Assembly: GCA_012523385.1 (NCBI GenBank)
Contig: JAAYIO010000141.1
Span: 1-10,009 of the forward strand
DNA length: 10,009 bases
Direction of reading: 5' to 3'
DNA from: Methanomicrobiales archaeon
GTDB lineage: Archaea; Halobacteriota; Methanomicrobia; Methanomicrobiales; Methanomicrobiaceae
Shown: positions 1-6,169 of the stretch, one piece after another
Layout: the number at the start of each line of letters is the position of its first letter
Numbering within the stretch: position 1 is the first letter of the stretch
Translations under genes and position numbers: made by a program
Notes under the pieces: model-generated
What the model was told of the DNA's origin: nothing
Databases searched by the model: none
What the model saw: the letters and a program-made list of their open reading frames with translations, nothing else

Positions 1-4
1 ACGC

Positions 5-796
5 ATGATCTACATTGTTCCAAAACCAACGGACACTCCGGATGACAACTCCACCGGAATGGTTATTAACGCACTCAAAGAGCGCGATTACCCCTATGAG
101 CTCCTTGACCTGGACACCATCGATCCCTTTTCACCGGGCATCGCGAAAGAGACAATATGGGTCTGTGGCATCAGACAGGACGGGGTGCAGTTTGAAGTAA
201 TAAGCACCCTTGCCCTCTCAAACAGAATGATAAATGACCCGCAGGCGATTGCCATCTGTGCCAGTAAAGCACAGACCACTGCCCGTCTGCTTTTGGCAGG
301 TGTTCCGACACCGGATACCATGTTTAGCGGTTCACTCACCGAGGTACAACGATTCCTCACCCGCCATAAAAAGGCCGTGTATAAACCACTCTACGGATAT
401 GACGGGAATGGAATATTCCCCTTCACGGAGATCTCCGAACTCTCAGAAGGGCCGTATTATATCCAGGAATTCGTGAAAAATGACCGCGACTACCGGGTAT
501 TTGTCATTGGCGGCGTTGCAGTGGGTGCCATCGTACGGGTCTCAGATGGGTTTGCCCATAATATCCATCAGGGCGGAGTCGGAACCGCGCTCACCGAGTT
601 GCCAGACGCAATGAAAAAGGTCGCAGAAGCTGCGGCGAGGGCAGTTGGCATTGACTATTGCGGGGTAGACCTCTTAGAGCAGGGCACAGGCTATACGGTC
701 CTTGAAGTCAACGGAACGCCAAACTGGCACTGTATGAAAGCGCCCATCCCTGAACTCCTCGCAGAATATCTCATCCGTGAAGATCTAAAAAAATAA
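5..796 (+). CDS. RimK-like ATP-grasp ligase (possible cofactor alpha-L-glutamate ligase)
   Basis: This 263-aa protein has the ATP-grasp order seen in RimK, CofF and MptN, which join an amino acid (usually L-glutamate) to a carboxylate through an acyl phosphate. A pre-ATP-grasp region covers about residues 1-80. Next come an ATP-binding lysine in SKAQT (K87), a second lysine in YKPLYGYDGNG (K127 plus glycine-rich loop, 127-137), the hinge YIQEFV (152-157), R164, and N186 in HNIHQGG. The metal-binding end is GVDLLE (D222) and LEVNGTP (E234, N236). In methanogens, relatives add glutamates to F420 (CofF) or tetrahydromethanopterin (MptN). The substrate cannot be told from sequence, and the protein is slightly shorter than typical RimK. 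The start is the first ATG in the window; only 4 bases precede it, so an earlier start cannot be excluded. It converges with the UPF0058 gene, with 4 bp between stop codons. Family confidence is high; substrate confidence is low. Confidence 0.85.
   Translation: MIYIVPKPTDTPDDNSTGMVINALKERDYPYELLDLDTIDPFSPGIAKETIWVCGIRQDGVQFEVISTLALSNRMINDPQAIAICASKAQTTARLLLAGVPTPDTMFSGSLTEVQRFLTRHKKAVYKPLYGYDGNGIFPFTEISELSEGPYYIQEFVKNDRDYRVFVIGGVAVGAIVRVSDGFAHNIHQGGVGTALTELPDAMKKVAEAAARAVGIDYCGVDLLEQGTGYTVLEVNGTPNWHCMKAPIPELLAEYLIREDLKK
787..793 (-). terminator. U-tract downstream of the UPF0058 gene
   Basis: Seven A residues on the plus strand (T7 on the minus strand) begin 8 nt past the UPF0058 stop codon. 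They lie within the last lysine codons of the opposing ATP-grasp gene. Archaeal RNA polymerase can terminate at U-rich tracts without a hairpin, so this is a plausible terminator. It is an inference from composition. Confidence 0.35.
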
Positions 797-800
797 ACGG

Positions 801-1085
801 TTAGGATAAATAATCAATCTCTTTTTCCGTCCGCTGTGCGAGTTCACCCATGCGGTCAGCGACACGATTCGGCGTTAAACGATCATTACTCCTCATAATG
901 ACGGCAATCTCCTGACCAAGAATAAAGATTGCGTGTTTATGCTCCATTTTACTCTTGTGAACCTGACTCGGATCAATCTTCAGGGCGTAATACCCTGAAA
1001 AATCATTTTCAGGATTATCTTCCTCAAAACTGTTCTTAATCTCTGCCATTATTTTGTGAAGCCTGATTAATTCTTCCTTGTGCAC
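801..1085 (-). CDS. UPF0058 family protein
   Basis: This small 94-aa protein matches the archaeal UPF0058 family. It has the typical opening MHKEELIRLH and the conserved core VHKSKMEHKHAIFIL (residues 42-56). The clustered H43, H49 and H51 could bind a metal, but no biochemical role is established. It is predicted to be cytosolic and helical, with no signal peptide or membrane segment. The start is GTG at 1085; a GGTGA stretch about 10 nt upstream could act as a weak ribosome binding site. It lies downstream of dnaG on the same strand, but a 182-bp gap containing a terminator separates them, so it probably has its own promoter. Its 3' end faces the ATP-grasp gene with 4 bp between stops. Family assignment is firm; function is unknown. 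Confidence 0.85.
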   Translation of the reverse strand: MHKEELIRLHKIMAEIKNSFEEDNPENDFSGYYALKIDPSQVHKSKMEHKHAIFILGQEIAVIMRSNDRLTPNRVADRMGELAQRTEKEIDYLS

Positions 1086-1164
1086 TATCTCTCACTCACC
1101 CGTCCGTTTCTACGGTTCCATCACAAAGAAACCATCTGAATGCTGATGGGTTCTGCCATCAATC

Positions 1165-1180
1165 ATGTACTATATTGTAT
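1165..1180 (-). promoter_or_regulatory. TATA-like element upstream of the UPF0058 gene
   Basis: On the minus strand an AT-rich box reading ACAATATAGTAC lies about 80-95 nt upstream of the GTG start. Initiation about 25 nt downstream would leave a leader of roughly 55-65 nt. A small inverted repeat, TGATGG/CCATCA (1144-1161, 6-nt loop), sits next to the expected start site. This is weak, pattern-based evidence. Confidence 0.3.
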
Positions 1181-1213
1181 CTCCGTCAGGGGCATTTAAG
1201 CTATTGGAGCGGG

Positions 1214-1247
1214 AAAAAAAGAGACCATCCGGACTCGTTGTCCGGAT
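1214..1247 (-). terminator. dnaG terminator: 8-bp hairpin plus T7
   Basis: A perfect 8-bp inverted repeat, ATCCGGAC/GTCCGGAT with loop TCGTT (1227-1247), lies 20 nt past the dnaG stop. On the minus strand it is followed, after six bases, by seven Ts (1214-1220). The layout looks like a factor-independent terminator. In archaea the U-tract is the main signal and the hairpin may assist. It separates dnaG from the UPF0058 gene. Confidence 0.6.
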
Positions 1248-1267
1248 AAACAATTAAATACCTGTTA

Positions 1268-2473
1268 TTATGAGATTTTGATCAGTTTCAGGGAGACCGG
1301 CTTTTTAACAATCCCACAAAAATCAGGGGCGGCAATATATCCCAGATCCGCAGAATACGCATAATCTACCATTTTCTGGTCCACCATCCGGTCAATCACG
1401 AGCCCGTGACCATCGACAGGCATGTGCGCCAACAGATCATCAATCAGGTCTGCATCAGATTCTTTCAGAACATCCCGTTTTTCTGAGAGGATACGGGCCA
1501 CGTGCTTCTCTTTTACCTCTGCCATGTGCCATTCAAGTGACCCCGGGTGCTTCTGGATACGCACTTCTTCCTGATGTTTGCGTGCCCGTTCCTGCGTGCT
1601 CCCGTCAATAAAGTCCATGCGGTGATGCAGTTCAGGAATATCCACCTCTCCCTCTTTGGTGAGGATATATTCAATCGGAATCTTATTTCTCAGGGGTTTG
1701 ATGATCTCTTTTCTGGACATATCCTCAACTGATATGCCCCGCGGACTGATGGCAACGAAATCAATCTCTGCGACCTGCACCAGTTCACTGAGAATCAGAT
1801 CCCCACCGCGGTCGCCATCGACAAATGCCGTTGCGGTCTTCTGATTGCAGAGCCGGATAATGGTATCCGGAATATTAGTGCCTTCCACCGCAATCGCATT
1901 CTTTATGCCGTATTTCAAAAGATTGATGACATCAGCCCGCCCTTCCACCACAATGATGGCCTCAGAACTCTGCACATTGGGACCGGCAGGCAGTTTATCT
2001 TCCCCAATCTCGACAATCTTCTCTATCCGTGAACATTCCCGGATGGAATCCATGATGGCATTCGTGTCAATCGTGCCTTCATCGAATGATTCAATCAAAA
2101 GTTCGCGTGCACGGTTGATGATATGCTGACGTTTCGTGACCCTGATGTCCTCGATACGGTCGACCCGAACGCGTGCATTACAGGGACCTATCCGTTCAAT
2201 GGTCTCCATGGATGCGGCAAGAATCGCCGTCTCTGCCTTGTCAAGGGATGAGGACATATGCACGTCCCCTTTCGTATCACCGCGAATACTTGCTATCTGG
2301 ACGTCAATTCTCCCCATCCTGCCGGTTCGCTGAAGCTCGCGAAGGTCAAGTTCTTCCCCTAAAAGCCCTTCTGTCTGGCCAAAAATTGCCCCGACAACAT
2401 CAGACTTTTGTACCACCCCCTCTGCTTCGATCTTGAGGTGTATGAGATACTTTGTGGTATCCTGTGATTGCAT
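1268..2473 (-). CDS. dnaG: Archaeal DnaG-type primase / exosome-associated DnaG
   Basis: This 401-aa protein is an archaeal DnaG. The N-terminal region (1-165) has the family block KYLIHLKIEAEGV and FGQTEGLLGEELDLREL (31-47). A Toprim domain follows: SEAIIVVEGRADV (E177, with D181 close by), then AFVDGDRGGD carrying the metal-binding aspartates D219 and D221. The C-terminal third (about 280-401) is charged and helical. Archaeal DnaG lacks the bacterial zinc-binding and helicase-interaction domains. It has primase activity in vitro and is also a stable subunit of the RNA exosome, where it helps bind A-rich RNA; the main archaeal replicative primase is PriSL. Length is normal. The ATG start is supported by AGGAGG (2482-2487) with an 8-nt spacer. 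It is transcribed alone, with a TATA box upstream and a hairpin/T7 terminator downstream. No key residue appears to be missing. Confidence 0.96.
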   Translation of the reverse strand: MQSQDTTKYLIHLKIEAEGVVQKSDVVGAIFGQTEGLLGEELDLRELQRTGRMGRIDVQIASIRGDTKGDVHMSSSLDKAETAILAASMETIERIGPCNARVRVDRIEDIRVTKRQHIINRARELLIESFDEGTIDTNAIMDSIRECSRIEKIVEIGEDKLPAGPNVQSSEAIIVVEGRADVINLLKYGIKNAIAVEGTNIPDTIIRLCNQKTATAFVDGDRGGDLILSELVQVAEIDFVAISPRGISVEDMSRKEIIKPLRNKIPIEYILTKEGEVDIPELHHRMDFIDGSTQERARKHQEEVRIQKHPGSLEWHMAEVKEKHVARILSEKRDVLKESDADLIDDLLAHMPVDGHGLVIDRMVDQKMVDYAYSADLGYIAAPDFCGIVKKPVSLKLIKIS

Positions 2474-2481
2474 TGAATAAT

Positions 2482-2487
2482 CCTCCT
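2482..2487 (-). promoter_or_regulatory. Ribosome binding site of dnaG
   Basis: AGGAGG on the minus strand lies 8 nt before the ATG at 2473. It is a near-perfect match to the archaeal 16S anti-SD and fixes the dnaG start. Confidence 0.75.
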
Positions 2488-2574
2488 AATAATACTGATA
2501 ATAATGATGGCGCCATGATCCGGTACACTGATGGTACTGACTGCGACAGCATGGTTGTAATTACTGCACGCCGC

Positions 2575-2583
2575 TATTTAAAT
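2575..2583 (-). promoter_or_regulatory. TATA box, probable dnaG promoter
   Basis: The minus strand reads ATTTAAATA here, close to the archaeal TATA consensus. It lies about 100 nt upstream of the dnaG ATG, so initiation about 25 nt downstream would give a leader of around 75 nt carrying the AGGAGG site. The start site is inferred. Confidence 0.45.
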
Positions 2584-2923
2584 GAATGGAAATCTGGTAT
2601 AGAGTATTCTTTGTTCACGAAAAAACGGCATCTCCGGCTGATTGTTTGAGATGAACCGAGGGTTTCACATCAGATGAACGCAGGATACGGGTACCACGTT
2701 TCCCCCGTTCGTCTGCACACAGATGTTCTGAAACGGGAGAAAAACACCTATCCCACCGGGGATTTCATACCGGTTTGGTGTCGCCTGTGCCATCATTTGC
2801 AAACAGATGTCTATACGCATGATGCAAAAATACGTTGTATGCACTCACCCTAACCAGGGCCTGAATCATGATAGAAAGAAATCATCAGGGATACCCAGCT
2901 CCCTCATGGAGAGAACACCGAAA

Positions 2924-3244
2924 TTACTGATTCAACAGACCGTCAAGCATCTTGACCAGCAGATCTTTCTCAATGCCTGTGATACAGATACGTTTTACCG
3001 ATGAGGTCTGACCACTCACAATGGTGACAGATGACTTTGGAACGTCAAGAACAGATGATACCAGTGCTATTATCGCGGCATTCGCCTTACCTTCAACGGG
3101 AGGCGCACGGATACTGCACCCAACAGCAGAACGCCAAACGTTCACTCCTGCAGGAAATTCCTCTCGTTTGGAAGCGGCATGAACATCAAGCATAATGTAT
3201 ACACAGCCATCCCCGCTCTCTACGGCACATGCTGCTGATGTCAT
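2924..3244 (-). CDS. YggU/DUF167 (UPF0235) family protein
   Basis: This is a 106-aa protein of the DUF167/UPF0235 family, small alpha/beta proteins found in bacteria, archaea and eukaryotes with no established activity. Hallmarks are the loop APPVEGKAN (about 47-55) followed by helix AAIIALVSSVL, then VTIVSGQTSSVKR (73-85) with conserved glycine and basic residues. I chose the ATG at 3244. The reading frame extends upstream to a TTG at 3286, but the extra 14 residues are hydrophobic and not family-like, and the ATG gives the usual length of about 100 residues. No SD is visible at either start, so a short-leader or leaderless mRNA is possible. It is predicted to be cytosolic. It sits alone between two non-coding gaps, with pyrC 190 bp upstream on the same strand. 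Family firm, function unknown. Confidence 0.85.
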   Translation of the reverse strand: MTSAACAVESGDGCVYIMLDVHAASKREEFPAGVNVWRSAVGCSIRAPPVEGKANAAIIALVSSVLDVPKSSVTIVSGQTSSVKRICITGIEKDLLVKMLDGLLNQ

Positions 3245-3328
3245 AACAATCTCGTATAATAGGATAATGTGGCCCGACAGTAACAAACATGGATCATATG
3301 TGGCATGCGCCGTTCATCACCTGTTCTA

Positions 3329-3365
3329 AACCCATTGTCAGGCCCGCCTGTTGCACACCTGGGTT
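3329..3365. repeat. Nested inverted repeat between pyrC and the YggU gene
   Basis: AACCCA (3329-3334) pairs with TGGGTT (3360-3365). Inside lies CAGG CCCG CCTG (3339-3350), a 4-bp hairpin. The element lies about 70-105 nt past the pyrC stop. No U-tract follows on the minus strand, so it is not a standard terminator. It could be a processing or attenuation structure, or chance. Confidence 0.25.
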
Positions 3366-3434
3366 GTCTCATGGATCACATCCAGATCTTAGCCAATCGA
3401 TCACCCGAGGACCTATGATGTGCGGTATCGGCAT

Positions 3435-4718
3435 CTAGTATTTCGTTTCTGTGCACTTATATCCTCTGCCAGTGACCCATAATCCGTCCGTCCTGCTGAA
3501 TTCATTGCGCAAATAGGAGAGGTGACCTTTCACACAGGTGATAACAGGGAACACCCCCTGCATCCCTTCATACGGCGTCCACCCTGCACGGGAGTAAAGC
3601 ATATCGGCGGTAATGGTGACCGTCTCGTTGCGCGGGTAGAGGGCTAAATCAGCCGCTGAACCGGGCAGGAAGGTCGATTCAGGGAGCCCCAGCAGACGGG
3701 CAGGCGTGGTGACCACCTTTTTCAAAAGTGAGGAGAGAGAAATCCGGCCTGCATATACCTCTGCCAAAAGCAGGGGCACCATGGTCTCAACCCCCGGAAT
3801 GCCGGACGGCGCCTCAGAAAACGGCTGTGACTTTTCTTCTGTCGTATGAGGTGCATGGTCAGAAGCAATGACCGGAATGCTGTCCCACATCTCCCACAGC
3901 GCTTTTCGGGTCGCTTCATGCCGCACCGGCGGATTTACCTTGCAGTAACCTTCGGGAACGGAGCCATGGTTCTCAATTGAGAGAAAGAGATGATGCGGCA
4001 TCACTTCAAAGGTAACAGGCGAGGCCGCATCTGCACTGATAGGCGAGGAGAGATGGCAGAAATGAGCAGACAGTCCCGGAGGGAACCGTTCTGCAAGCAT
4101 CTGCATACATTTTTTTTCACCCTCTTCCGGGCGGAGGGCGGCATGCGTTGCAAGCGAGGTGTCATCCCCGGGTAAAACATCCTCAGCGTGAATCGTGACA
4201 AGCGCACCCAGACGTGCAATTTCAGAGAATGCCTGTGCAATCTCTTCAATCGTGAGGGCACTGCCAAAACTTGATGCCGCAGCAAACGTCTCACCAAAGG
4301 CGAGGGCGCCTGCCTCCCAGAGACCGCGGATATCTGATGCTCCTGAAACATAGCCGTTGATCCCAAACCGGCAGTATGCGTCCCGCGTGGCCTCTTTTAC
4401 CCGCTCGGTAAAGGCATCCGGCCCGGTAAGAGGAGGAATGGTATTGGGCTGGTCGACAACCGTCGTCACTCCCCCGGCAAGAGCACTCTGCGACCCGGAG
4501 ACCCAGTCTTCCTTGTGTCCCTGTTCTTTCCCGCCCCGCATATGCACATGCATATCCACGGCACCGGGCAGACAGAGGAGACCGGTACAGTCAACCGTCT
4601 GGTCAGCTCTGAGGGCCGCCCCCACGTGAATAATCCTGCCATCCCTAATAGAGATGTCTGCAACTCTTCCGTCCGGCAAAAGCGCCCCTTTCAGCACACA
4701 GTCCGCATCAAAAGACAT
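3435..4718 (-). CDS. pyrC: Dihydroorotase
   Basis: This 427-aa amidohydrolase carries out the third step of pyrimidine synthesis, the reversible cyclisation of carbamoyl-L-aspartate to dihydroorotate. Metal and substrate motifs are in order: DMHVHMR (H57, H59, R61), QPNT (N92), IHAED (H177), CHLSS (H222) and SDHAPHT (catalytic D287, H288, H291). The C-terminus carries the flanking beta-sandwich, including GSAADLALY. The metal-bridging residue is not obvious; Glu143 in FGETF is one candidate. The ATG at 4718 is preferred over the in-frame ATG at 4733, because CAGGAG (4725-4730) sits 6 nt before it and homologous proteins begin close to this point. It is the last gene after the GNAT and DUF2156 genes, 24 nt past the DUF2156 stop, so the three are probably co-transcribed. 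A 190-bp non-coding gap follows. Confidence 0.95.
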   Translation of the reverse strand: MSFDADCVLKGALLPDGRVADISIRDGRIIHVGAALRADQTVDCTGLLCLPGAVDMHVHMRGGKEQGHKEDWVSGSQSALAGGVTTVVDQPNTIPPLTGPDAFTERVKEATRDAYCRFGINGYVSGASDIRGLWEAGALAFGETFAAASSFGSALTIEEIAQAFSEIARLGALVTIHAEDVLPGDDTSLATHAALRPEEGEKKCMQMLAERFPPGLSAHFCHLSSPISADAASPVTFEVMPHHLFLSIENHGSVPEGYCKVNPPVRHEATRKALWEMWDSIPVIASDHAPHTTEEKSQPFSEAPSGIPGVETMVPLLLAEVYAGRISLSSLLKKVVTTPARLLGLPESTFLPGSAADLALYPRNETVTITADMLYSRAGWTPYEGMQGVFPVITCVKGHLSYLRNEFSRTDGLWVTGRGYKCTETKY

Positions 4719-4724
4719 GCAATA

Positions 4725-4730
4725 CTCCTG
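4725..4730 (-). promoter_or_regulatory. Ribosome binding site deciding the pyrC start
   Basis: CAGGAG on the minus strand with a 6-nt spacer selects the ATG at 4718. The alternative ATG at 4733, 15 bases upstream in the same frame, has no comparable SD. Confidence 0.65.
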
Positions 4731-4742
4731 CATTCCTATCGG

Positions 4743-5672
4743 TCATGACGACTCCTCAGAAAGAGCCCGCACAATATCTTCCTTCTCTGCATGCCACACC
4801 TCGGCAAAATGATGAGGATAATAGCGGAGTTTTGCATCCCGGAGACCGGGTAGCCCAAGGTCTGATTCGCGGTTGATGAAGGCATATCCCTTATGCTCCT
4901 CGATATACCGTGCAGTCTCCTGATTGATTATCTTATAATTACCTTCACAGTCCGGAAGCCCTTTCTCAAAGTGGATGAGTGCCATATCATCACTCATGCC
5001 CTCATAGACAGATAACGCAGAGATTTTTCCATCCACACGGATAAAAAGCCCTTCCAGACCGAGTTCTGCGAGATGCTCTATACAGTAGAGAACCGCGGTC
5101 TTTTCATGGGCAAGGATCTCGTTCTCCTCACAATGTTTCCATTCGCACCATTTATTGAGAAAATCGATGACTTCGGGTAAATTATCCTCGGTGAACGTCT
5201 CAACAGAAAAAGAACAGTTACGATTGAATTTATTGATGTGCTGGCGAATGCCAACATAGCGTTTACCGGGGAGATGGGCGAGGTCGCCGGTGAGATAAAT
5301 ATAATCAAAGAATTCCCGGTCGGCGTGCAGACGCAGGGTGGGAAGTTCATGGAGAATCCAGTCACGGGTGGGGCGGTCAAAGATGTAGAACGGCCTATTC
5401 CCTCCGGTACCAACTGCAAGGCGCAGAAGATCACGCAAAAGATCGGGATTCCGGGGTCCGATGGGTGCATGAAACAGGCGTTCTTCACCAATCACTGCCG
5501 ATATCAGTAATGTGCCGTTCAGATACGCATAGGAGTAATCCGAGTATCCCTGCCATGCGATCATCGTGGTGAAATTATTTTCACTGTGTATCTGAGGATA
5601 TCGAGTAAATATTTCACGTAAAAATGCGCCGTCTTTCATCTCAACCGGAGAGAATGCATCAAGAGAGATCAT
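4743..5672 (-). CDS. DUF2156 protein (LPG-synthase C-terminal-like, double GNAT fold)
   Basis: This 309-aa soluble protein belongs to the DUF2156 family. The family is related to the cytosolic catalytic domain of MprF, which transfers aminoacyl groups from tRNA to phosphatidylglycerol. Recognisable blocks are an N-terminal region with YPQIHSENNFTTMIAW (25-40), the segment YIYLTGDLAHLPGKRYVGIR (124-143) and its continuation QHINKF, HFEKG (234-238), and the C-terminal block FINRESDLGLPGLRDAKLRY (265-284). No transmembrane segments are present, so the MprF flippase part is absent. The true acceptor (lipid, peptide or small molecule) is unknown in archaea. The ATG at 5672 overlaps the GNAT stop by 4 nt and has GGAGG (5679-5683) 6 nt upstream, indicating coupled translation. 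pyrC follows after 24 nt. The family call is strong; activity is not assigned. Confidence 0.88.
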   Translation of the reverse strand: MISLDAFSPVEMKDGAFLREIFTRYPQIHSENNFTTMIAWQGYSDYSYAYLNGTLLISAVIGEERLFHAPIGPRNPDLLRDLLRLAVGTGGNRPFYIFDRPTRDWILHELPTLRLHADREFFDYIYLTGDLAHLPGKRYVGIRQHINKFNRNCSFSVETFTEDNLPEVIDFLNKWCEWKHCEENEILAHEKTAVLYCIEHLAELGLEGLFIRVDGKISALSVYEGMSDDMALIHFEKGLPDCEGNYKIINQETARYIEEHKGYAFINRESDLGLPGLRDAKLRYYPHHFAEVWHAEKEDIVRALSEESS

Positions 5673-6121
5673 TCGGGGCCTCCCCCTGACATTTCATAGA
5701 TGCTATCCTTGTATTTCATGGCGATATGGTCCTTCATCACGGTAAACCCGAGATGTTCATAAAAGGTATGAGCGCCGGGCTCTGCAACGAGGGCAATCCA
5801 GCTGACACCCGCACAAAGACAGGTATTAACAAGCAGTGCAATGATGCGTGTCCCAATGCCCAGCCCCCGATATTCAGGTGCCACTGTCACGTCCTGCAGA
5901 TAGGCATCAGAAACCCCGTCAGAGATGACCCGCCCCATACCCACCGCCCGGTTATTTTTATCGTGGGCAACAGCAACTGCAAAACTGCCACGAAAGAGTG
6001 CAGGAAACACCGTTTCGGGATCCAGGTCCGTATCCCACCATCCTGCACTGCGGTATAGTGCAGCGATCTCTTCTGCATCCCATGCAGTCACGATTACAAC
6101 CGATATATCCTGAGTATTCAC
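5669..6121 (-). CDS. GNAT-family N-acetyltransferase
   Basis: This 150-aa single-domain GNAT would transfer an acetyl group from acetyl-CoA to an amine. An N-terminal helix region with EEIAALYRSAGWW (17-29) is followed by strand FAVAVAHD and by GMGRVISDG. Motif A is LQDVTVAPEYRGLGIGTRII (75-94), with the acetyl-CoA pyrophosphate loop R85-G-L-G-I-G-T. Motif B ends in TFYEHLGFTVM (119-129). The acceptor is not predictable; RimI-like protein acetylation and antibiotic- or polyamine-type acetylation are both possible. The start is GTG at 6121. An ATG nearby is in another frame and meets a stop at once, and AGGGAAG lies about 9 nt upstream. Its stop overlaps the DUF2156 start (ATGA). It is probably the first gene of the GNAT-DUF2156-pyrC unit, with a TATA-like box in the 48-bp gap after hypE. 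Confidence 0.9.
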   Translation of the reverse strand: MNTQDISVVIVTAWDAEEIAALYRSAGWWDTDLDPETVFPALFRGSFAVAVAHDKNNRAVGMGRVISDGVSDAYLQDVTVAPEYRGLGIGTRIIALLVNTCLCAGVSWIALVAEPGAHTFYEHLGFTVMKDHIAMKYKDSIYEMSGGGPE

Positions 6122-6147
6122 AACAGCATCTTCCCTATCATCTTAAC

Positions 6148-6156
6148 GGATATACG
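6148..6156 (-). promoter_or_regulatory. TATA-like element before the GNAT-DUF2156-pyrC unit
   Basis: The minus strand reads CGTATATCC about 27-35 nt upstream of the GTG start, inside the 48-bp gap after hypE. If used, transcription would begin within a few bases of the start codon, giving a nearly leaderless mRNA. Read-through from hypE is the alternative. Confidence 0.35.
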
Positions 6157-6169
6157 TTCAGCAGATGGG

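Larger units (their letters stand above)
2474..2923. other. 450-bp non-coding region between the YggU gene and dnaG, with repeated and inverted elements
   Basis: I see no convincing gene on either strand. The part nearest dnaG holds its SD and TATA box. The remainder (2640-2820) has the direct repeat AGATGAAC (2649-2656 and 2672-2679, 23-bp period) and further CAGATG copies at 2720-2725 and 2804-2809. There are two competing inverted repeats. CAGATGAACG (2671-2680) can pair with CGTTCGTCTG (2706-2715; one G-T mismatch). The overlapping CCCGTTCGTCTG (2704-2715) can instead pair with CAGATG...AACGGG (2720-2737). This could be an untranslated RNA, an operator region, or chance. No U-tract or start codon ties it to a transcript. 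Confidence 0.4.

Noticed and set aside
2452..2649. 65-codon plus-strand frame upstream of dnaG
   Set aside because: It starts inside dnaG, covers its SD and TATA box, and has no family features.
2807..3004. 65-codon plus-strand frame across the YggU gene end
   Set aside because: It overlaps the YggU coding region antisense, lacks an SD, and has low-information composition.
3245..3434. Possible RNA gene in the gap between pyrC and the YggU gene
   Set aside because: Apart from the nested inverted repeat I could fold no tRNA-like or other known RNA, and several GATC sites look like chance.
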